A model generated the notes under the pieces. The model saw only the letters and a list, made by a program, of their open reading frames with translations, was not told the DNA's origin and ran no database searches. Positions 1-3,811 of a stretch of 11,104 bases of DNA are shown here, one piece after another. The stretch's first letter is position 1. Each line of letters starts with the position of its first letter. The stretch lies in contig JBEKUO010000198.1 in assembly GCA_049514955.1 (NCBI GenBank), positions 1-11,104 of the forward strand, in the 5' to 3' direction. A program made the translations under genes and the position numbers. Origin of the DNA: Bog-159 sp049514955. Lineage in GTDB: Bacteria > Acidobacteriota > Terriglobia > Bryobacterales > Bryobacteraceae.

Positions 1-772
1 CGACTGCCGCCGCCAACAACAGATATCGCTCGCCGAAAACCCAAAGCTGATCCGCGCCGGTAAACGACAGCGCCTGTCCGGCCGCCCACTGGCAGTGGAA
101 GACCGTCTTCAACAACGCGCCCAGCAGGGCCAATCCGGCCAGCGCTCCACCCGCCAGCACGATGCGATAACGCGGCGCCATGGCGCGCGCCACCGCCGTG
201 TACACTAGCACCGCCAGGGCCCACACCACCGGCATCGGATGCGCCACGTAAGCCACGGCGAGCAGCATCCCCACCGCCGGCCATCTCCAGGGATCTGAGC
301 GGTCCCGCCAACGTTGCGCAAGAGCCAGCGCCCAGAACGCCAATCCCAGCGAAATGTAAAAGTTGAACAGCCCCATGTGGAACACCCACCCATAGGCCAA
401 CATAGCCAGACAGGGTGTCCATGCCCACGGCGCCTCGTGGCGCGAAGCCGTCCAGACGAAGGCGAATGCGCCCCAGAAGAAAACCAGTACCGCCGCGGAT
501 ACTGCGATGCGCTGTGCCGGCCCTGGGCTGAACATTCGCATTAAGGCGCTCAGCAGGATGTCGAACAGCACGTTGTGGGTCTGCCGGACCAGTGTGAGGC
601 CGCTGGCCTTCCCCTGCTCGATTAACTGCGCCAGCCATGCGTTGTAGATATGACTCGAAAGGTCGCCTGCCTGGATACGGCGCTGCCAGAAACACGGCGC
701 CAGCACGACGAGCGAAACCGGGGGATATAGACTCCACGGCGGAGTTTTCCGCACCTGAGATGGCACAGTCAC
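1..772 (-). CDS. Polytopic membrane protein, possible GT-C-type glycosyltransferase (partial, C-terminus beyond left edge)
   Basis: One minus-strand frame is open from an upstream stop at 815-817 to the left edge, giving about 257 residues. It begins near VTVPSQVRKTPPWSLYPP and then shows strongly hydrophobic segments typical of a multi-pass inner-membrane protein. The first segment (about residues 16-28) is followed by a loop with AGDLSSHIYNAWLAQLIEQG; later stretches include FFWGAFAFVW, MGLFNFYISLGLAFWALALA and VVWALAVLVYTAVA. An acidic residue in the loop after the first membrane segment is a hallmark of GT-C glycosyltransferases, so that class is a reasonable inference, but no family motif proves it. 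The start is uncertain: GTG codons at 772, 766 and 754 are all in frame and no ATG is available, and none has a well-placed Shine-Dalgarno. The C-terminus is missing. Coding status is supported by long uninterrupted hydrophobic patterning; function is weak. Confidence 0.75.
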   Translation of the reverse strand, partial: MTVPSQVRKTPPWSLYPPVSLVVLAPCFWQRRIQAGDLSSHIYNAWLAQLIEQGKASGLTLVRQTHNVLFDILLSALMRMFSPGPAQRIAVSAAVLVFFWGAFAFVWTASRHEAPWAWTPCLAMLAYGWVFHMGLFNFYISLGLAFWALALAQRWRDRSDPWRWPAVGMLLAVAYVAHPMPVVWALAVLVYTAVARAMAPRYRIVLAGGALAGLALLGALLKTVFHCQWAAGQALSFTGADQLWVFGERYLLLAAAV

Positions 773-1143
773 ATTATGCGGCGCGCCGGCCTGCCATCGG
801 CCCGTTCTCCTTGGTTAACCGAGGCGTCGGGAAACACGGGCAGCCGCCGCGGAATCATCGGCTGGGCGTTTGGGTTTGACTGGAATTAGCAGAGCGGGCG
901 TACTGCCCGGAGTCTCCATTTTGGCTCCCGACTTCTGGGCTAGTATGGTCCCAGCCGCCGCGCTTGCACGTGGCTGGAATTCCCGAACAGCACCTCATTT
1001 GGCTCGTTCGTCATCGGCCGAAGGCTTGCCCCGTGAGTTCCGCAATGCGACTGTGGCCCGCCGTAAACGAGCCCCTGTCTTTGGTTAACCGGGAAGTTAT
1101 TCGCTTGTCGCTGCGCCCACAAACTGCGTAGTATGGTCGACGA
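773..1143. promoter_or_regulatory. Divergent intergenic region with paired repeat motifs
   Basis: This 371-base gap separates the leftward membrane-protein gene from the rightward zinc-finger/FkbM pair. I find no convincing gene in it. It holds two copies of TTGGTTAACCG (811-821 and 1081-1091), both centred on the palindrome GGTTAACC, and two copies of TAGTATGGTC (941-950 and 1129-1138). The first GTTAAC site lies in the 16-bp near-palindrome CCTTGGTTAACCGAGG at 809-824. The copies sit near both divergent start regions, which would suit a shared operator; that role is inferred. Confidence 0.4.
1105..1134 (+). promoter_or_regulatory. Predicted sigma-70-type promoter for the zinc-finger/FkbM pair
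   Basis: A -35-like TTGTCG (1105-1110) is followed after 18 bases by a -10-like TAGTAT (1129-1134). Transcription would begin around 1140, only a few bases before the ATG codons at 1144 and 1150. That would give a nearly leaderless transcript and fits the absence of a visible ribosome binding site for the first gene. Confidence 0.4.
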
Positions 1144-1317
1144 ATGGCAATGACAAGGACTCGCGGAAGCGACGCCGCGCGCGTTTTGCAGTCCCTCCGT
1201 AAGACCCGGCGCGGTGGACGGCCTCGCGTGACGCGGCGCTGCCCGGGATGCGAGCAAATGTTCTCCGGACGGGATTTCCGCAGCCACCTGCCGCACTGTC
1301 AGAAGATCAATTCCTGA
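1144..1317 (+). CDS. Small C2HC zinc-finger-like protein, 57 aa
   Basis: ATG at 1144 opens a 57-codon frame ending at TGA 1315-1317; an in-frame TAG at 1129-1131 blocks any longer upstream start, and ATG 1150 (Met3) is an alternative start. Residues 33-52 read CPGCEQMFSGRDFRSHLPHC, giving Cys33-x2-Cys36-x11-His48-x3-Cys52, the spacing of a C2HC zinc finger, with His51 as an alternative ligand. The preceding stretch is very basic and contains RRGGRPRVTRR (residues 22-32), which resembles an AT-hook (GRP core) nucleic-acid-binding segment. The gene ends 9 bases before the FkbM methyltransferase start, and the ribosome binding site of that gene overlaps this stop codon, so the two are probably co-transcribed. 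A DNA- or RNA-binding role is inferred from charge and zinc-ligand pattern only. Confidence that it is a real gene is moderate to good, because the ligand spacing is hard to obtain by chance. Confidence 0.65.
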   Translation: MAMTRTRGSDAARVLQSLRKTRRGGRPRVTRRCPGCEQMFSGRDFRSHLPHCQKINS

Positions 1318-1326
1318 GGTTCTCTT

Positions 1327-2277
1327 ATGTTCAAGAAAGTCGTGCTCTTCGCAACGGTCCTGCCCCTCTGGGCGTTCCTGCTCATGCTGCCCCGGTCCAC
1401 CGCGTTGCAAAGCATCTCGGTCAAGGCTGAAGTGCTGGGTGTACGGGCCTGGCGGTTTCCCTCGCTGGCCAAGGATCGGGACAAACAACACTGCACCCTG
1501 GCCGATTCGTGGAAAGAGGCCATCGACGCGGAAGACAATGCCGAGCAAGCGCGGTTGCGCGCAGCCTGCCGGCGGATACGCTCGGAGGCCGGCTTCGACT
1601 TGGTGGACACGCCATCCGGACCGTATTGGATACCAGTGCGGGATTTCATTGCTTTGGCGGAAATGCTGGAGGAGCAGGAGCGGGATGTCTACCGAGCGCA
1701 GTCCGGCGGGGTAAAACCGGGAGACGTGGTTCTGGATTGCGGGGCGAACGTGGGGGTCTTCACCAGGAAGGCGCTGAACGCTGGAGCGGCCCTGGTAGTG
1801 GCCATCGAACCGGCGCCCGAGAACCTGGTGTGTCTGAGAAAAACGTTCGCCGGAGAGGTCTCCGCGGGAAAAGTGGCGATCTACCCGAAGGGAGTCTGGG
1901 ACCGCGATGAAGAACTGGAATTGACTACCAGCCCGGACCTCGCGTCAACCGCGCTTTCCGTGGCAATCAACAGAGGGGCGCCCGGACCCAAAATTCAACT
2001 CACCACTATCGATGAAATGGTCGCGGAGCTGAAGTTGCCCCGCGTCGATTCGATCAAGATGGATATCGAAGGCGCCGAGGGGAAAGCGCTTGCTGGAGGG
2101 CGGGAGACAATTGCGAAGTATCATCCCCGGATGGCCATCTCCCTGGAGCACAGGCACACCGACCCGCAGACGATTCCGGCTGTAATCAATACGCTATCGA
2201 CGGATCGACAACTGACGTGCGGTCCCTGCCGCAACGTGTTTGGACACATTCAGCCCGAAGTAGCGTTCGTGCGCTGA
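1327..2277 (+). CDS. FkbM-family SAM-dependent methyltransferase
   Basis: A 316-residue protein with the class I methyltransferase core of the FkbM family, which O-methylates sugars and secondary metabolites. The SAM-binding motif I is VVLDCGANVGVFTRKAL (residues 134-150), motif II is VVAIEPAPENLVCL (157-170, with acidic Glu161), and the diagnostic FkbM block is VDSIKMDIEGAEGKAL (240-255). ISLEHRHTDPQTIPAVI follows at 271-287. The start at 1327 is supported by GAGG at 1316-1319, seven bases upstream, overlapping the stop of the zinc-finger gene. The N-terminus (residues 2-24) is a basic-then-hydrophobic stretch resembling a signal anchor, followed by a linker of about 75 residues with two cysteines. 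This is odd for an enzyme that needs cytoplasmic SAM. The substrate cannot be read from the sequence. The gene converges on the next minus-strand gene with only 9 bases between stops and no visible terminator. Confidence 0.9.
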   Translation: MFKKVVLFATVLPLWAFLLMLPRSTALQSISVKAEVLGVRAWRFPSLAKDRDKQHCTLADSWKEAIDAEDNAEQARLRAACRRIRSEAGFDLVDTPSGPYWIPVRDFIALAEMLEEQERDVYRAQSGGVKPGDVVLDCGANVGVFTRKALNAGAALVVAIEPAPENLVCLRKTFAGEVSAGKVAIYPKGVWDRDEELELTTSPDLASTALSVAINRGAPGPKIQLTTIDEMVAELKLPRVDSIKMDIEGAEGKALAGGRETIAKYHPRMAISLEHRHTDPQTIPAVINTLSTDRQLTCGPCRNVFGHIQPEVAFVR

Positions 2278-2286
2278 CCCACCAAG

Positions 2287-2772
2287 CTATCCGCGCGCTG
2301 CCAACTGCCGGTACTCGGTTTCTGAGCTTTCCGGCAGCAGCACCCAGAGGCTGTAGATCCCGAGCGCGGTGCCGAACGGGACTTCCGCTAACGAGATGGC
2401 GCCCACGATGATCGTGAACAGGCGAGCCCAGGGCGCCCGCTCCAGCAATCCCCATGCGGCCACAAAGCAACCTCCAGCAAGCACCAGCATGCACCAACCG
2501 ATGCCGCCGAACAGAGGATGCAGGAAACTCTGCACATCCGCCGGCACTTCGGCCGGAAGCTGCCAGTGGCTGAACGAGAGTAGGAACAGCGCTGGAATCA
2601 GCAAGAGCACAGCCCGCGCAATCCACAGCACGGCCAGCACGCGCAAATGAGGGGCGACCCGCATCCTCGGACCGGCAGCCCGCGCTGCTGGCGCTGTCCC
2701 CACCGCCTTGCCGCAAGCGCGGCAATAGCTCTGTCCATCTTCCAACTTCGCGCCACAAGCGTCACAGTACAA
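2287..2772 (-). CDS. Zinc-ribbon membrane protein, 161 aa
   Basis: The protein starts with a small zinc ribbon: Cys3-x2-Cys6 (CDAC) and Cys17-x2-Cys20 (CRAC), as in bacterial 'zinc-ribbon domain' membrane proteins. An Ala-rich basic linker (residues 22-45) follows, then hydrophobic segments at about 46-66, 88-109 and 117-147. The last part carries PWARLFTIIV and VPFGTALGIYSLWVLL, shared with the divergent neighbour at 2941-3324, so the two are paralogues. The start is TTG (2770-2772): GGAGGC at 2778-2783 lies five bases upstream, a strong ribosome binding site that decides this non-ATG start. Function is unknown; such proteins are usually annotated as uncharacterised inner-membrane proteins. 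The gene converges on the FkbM gene. Confidence 0.8.
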   Translation of the reverse strand: MYCDACGAKLEDGQSYCRACGKAVGTAPAARAAGPRMRVAPHLRVLAVLWIARAVLLLIPALFLLSFSHWQLPAEVPADVQSFLHPLFGGIGWCMLVLAGGCFVAAWGLLERAPWARLFTIIVGAISLAEVPFGTALGIYSLWVLLPESSETEYRQLAARG

Positions 2773-2850
2773 GAGTCGCCTCCAGGCCGGCTGTCCGGCG
2801 CCGTTCCACCAGTTTAGTACGGGTAACGCGCGCAGGGTGTTCCATTAGCT

Positions 2851-2878
2851 GGGGCTGGGGTCTGGTCTGGGGCTGGGG
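2851..2878 (+). other. Canonical four-tract G-quadruplex motif
   Basis: Four perfect GGGG tracts lie at 2851-2854, 2857-2860, 2869-2872 and 2875-2878, with loops of CT, TCTGGTCT and CT. The two halves are direct repeats of GGGGCTGGGG. The motif sits between two divergent paralogous genes, about 40 bases upstream of the predicted -10 of the rightward gene, with the G-rich strand being that gene's coding strand. Sequence potential is clear; folding and a regulatory role are inferred. Confidence 0.6.
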
Positions 2879-2894
2879 CTAGCGCCGCCGGATG

Positions 2895-2925
2895 TTGCCC
2901 ACAGTAGCCCGGAACGCCGTATACT
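2895..2925 (+). promoter_or_regulatory. Predicted promoter of the small membrane protein gene
   Basis: A good -10 element TATACT (2920-2925) is preceded by TTGCCC (2895-2900) at a long 19-base spacing. Transcription would start near 2932, leaving about 9 bases before ATG 2941, with a weak AGGG (2930-2933) as the only ribosome-binding-like sequence. The -10 also contains the palindrome GTATAC. Confidence 0.4.
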
Positions 2926-2940
2926 GTGTAGGGCTGATCT

Positions 2941-3324
2941 ATGGAGTCACACATAAAGACGCTAGGCATTCTGCATATCGTTTTCGGCGCGCTAGGAGTA
3001 TTGGTCGCCGTGGGCCTTCTGGTGCTCTTCGGCGGCATCGCTGGGCTGATTGGCGCCACTACCAGCCACGCGGACGATGCGCGCATCTCGATTCCCATCC
3101 TGGGCGGCATCGGAGCCTTCGTGTTCGTGGTCGTGCTGGCGCTTTCGCTGCCCGGCTTGATCGCCGGCATCGGGCTGCTGCAATTCCAGCCTTGGGCGCG
3201 CATCCTTACGATCGTCGTTTCGGTCTTCGACCTGATTCACGTGCCGTTCGGCACGGCGTTGGGTATCTACGGCCTCTGGGTATTGCTCTCGCAAGACTCG
3301 GAGCGGCTGTTCCGGCCCGCGTAG
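2941..3324 (+). CDS. Small multi-pass membrane protein, paralogue of the zinc-ribbon protein
   Basis: A 127-residue protein that is nearly all membrane: hydrophobic segments at about 7-40, 51-80, 87-98 and 101-117, with a short polar loop (SHADDARIS, 42-50). Residues 84-121 align without gaps to residues 114-151 of the divergent zinc-ribbon protein, sharing PWAR, VPFGTALGIY and LWVLL (25 of 38 identical by my count). It lacks the zinc ribbon. The segment QPWARILTIVVS followed by a fixed VPFGTALGIYGLWVLL recurs in many uncharacterised bacterial membrane proteins. Function is unknown. Its TAG stop (3322-3324) is directly abutted by a minus-strand stop at 3325-3327. Confidence 0.8.
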   Translation: MESHIKTLGILHIVFGALGVLVAVGLLVLFGGIAGLIGATTSHADDARISIPILGGIGAFVFVVVLALSLPGLIAGIGLLQFQPWARILTIVVSVFDLIHVPFGTALGIYGLWVLLSQDSERLFRPA

Positions 3325-3450
3325 CTACACGATTGCCGTCCGCTCGCGCAACTGGTCGCAGTGACTTCCATGGTCGGGGTGGCGGATCGAGATCGGGAGT
3401 ATGGCGCGTTCCGATTCCAGCAGCTCAGCCAGAACCCCGTTCTTCGCCCC
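3325..3450 (-). pseudogene. Possible C-terminal coding remnant, no start
   Basis: A minus-strand frame of 41 codons runs from just after an in-frame TGA (3451-3453) to TAG (3325-3327). It has a protein-like composition, containing GVLAELLESERAILPISIRH and then HCDQLRERTAIV, but has no ATG or GTG and only one late TTG. I do not recognise the family. It could be the decayed end of a lost gene or a coincidence. The rest of 3451-3569 shows no convincing frame on either strand. Confidence 0.25.
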
Positions 3451-3569
3451 TCACTTCGGGAAGGCGCATGGGTTGGCTCTTGCATGGCCTGCTCCTTTTT
3501 CGCACGCCTGCTGGCGGCGCGGGTCAAGGGCAAGCGCCGGCGCCGCCATGGGGGGCCTATCGGTATAGC

Positions 3570-3716
3570 CTATTCCAACGCCTGGACGAAGAAGTACAGG
3601 GCCACGAACACCAACATCGCCGTCGCCAGCACGCCTGCCACTTTCAGGGACAGGTTGGCCAAATAATGGGCATCGCCTGAATCGTGTTTGATCCGCCACG
3701 TGAGGGTATCGAACAT
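3570..3716 (-). CDS. Single-pass small membrane protein, 48 aa
   Basis: The minus-strand ATG at 3714-3716 is preceded by GGAGGAGG (3725-3732), eight bases upstream, a very strong ribosome binding site that fixes this start. The frame can be extended upstream to about 4010 into the divergent peptidase gene, but that extension is low-quality shadow sequence. The 48-residue product has a polar N-terminus (MFDTLTWRIKHDSGDAHYLA), then one membrane segment at about 25-45 (VAGVLATAMLVFVALYFFV), and ends QALE. An extended -10 promoter (TGGTATAAT) lies about 37 bases upstream. Function is unknown; proteins of this size and shape often modulate a larger membrane complex, but no partner is visible here. 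Confidence 0.7.
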   Translation of the reverse strand: MFDTLTWRIKHDSGDAHYLANLSLKVAGVLATAMLVFVALYFFVQALE

Positions 3717-3752
3717 AAGTCGTTCCTCCTCCCGGGAAAATCCGGTGCGCTG

Positions 3753-3761
3753 ATTATACCA
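3753..3761 (-). promoter_or_regulatory. Extended -10 promoter for the 48-aa membrane protein
   Basis: On the minus strand the sequence reads TGGTATAAT, a perfect TATAAT (3758-3753) with the TG extension. The nearest -35-like element is TTGCAG (3778-3773) at a short 14-base spacing. Extended -10 promoters can work with a poor -35. The start would lie about 30 bases before ATG 3716, with the GGAGGAGG site in between. Confidence 0.5.
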
Positions 3762-3811
3762 TATAAACAGATCTGCAACTGCCGCTAGATCCTCAGGAGT
3801 ATGATAATCGG

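Noticed and set aside
940..1548. 202-codon open frame on the minus strand
   Set aside because: It overlaps the zinc-finger-like gene and the start of the FkbM gene in antisense, with no domain or ribosome binding site; the plus-strand reading has motif support.
2186..2758. 190-codon open frame on the minus strand
   Set aside because: It overlaps the zinc-ribbon protein in a different frame of the same strand; the zinc-ribbon frame has Cys motifs, a strong ribosome binding site and a paralogue.
2892..3680. 262-codon open frame on the plus strand
   Set aside because: Out-of-frame shadow of the 127-residue membrane protein; Arg/Ala/Gly-rich with no domain, and the overlapping frame has a paralogue next door.
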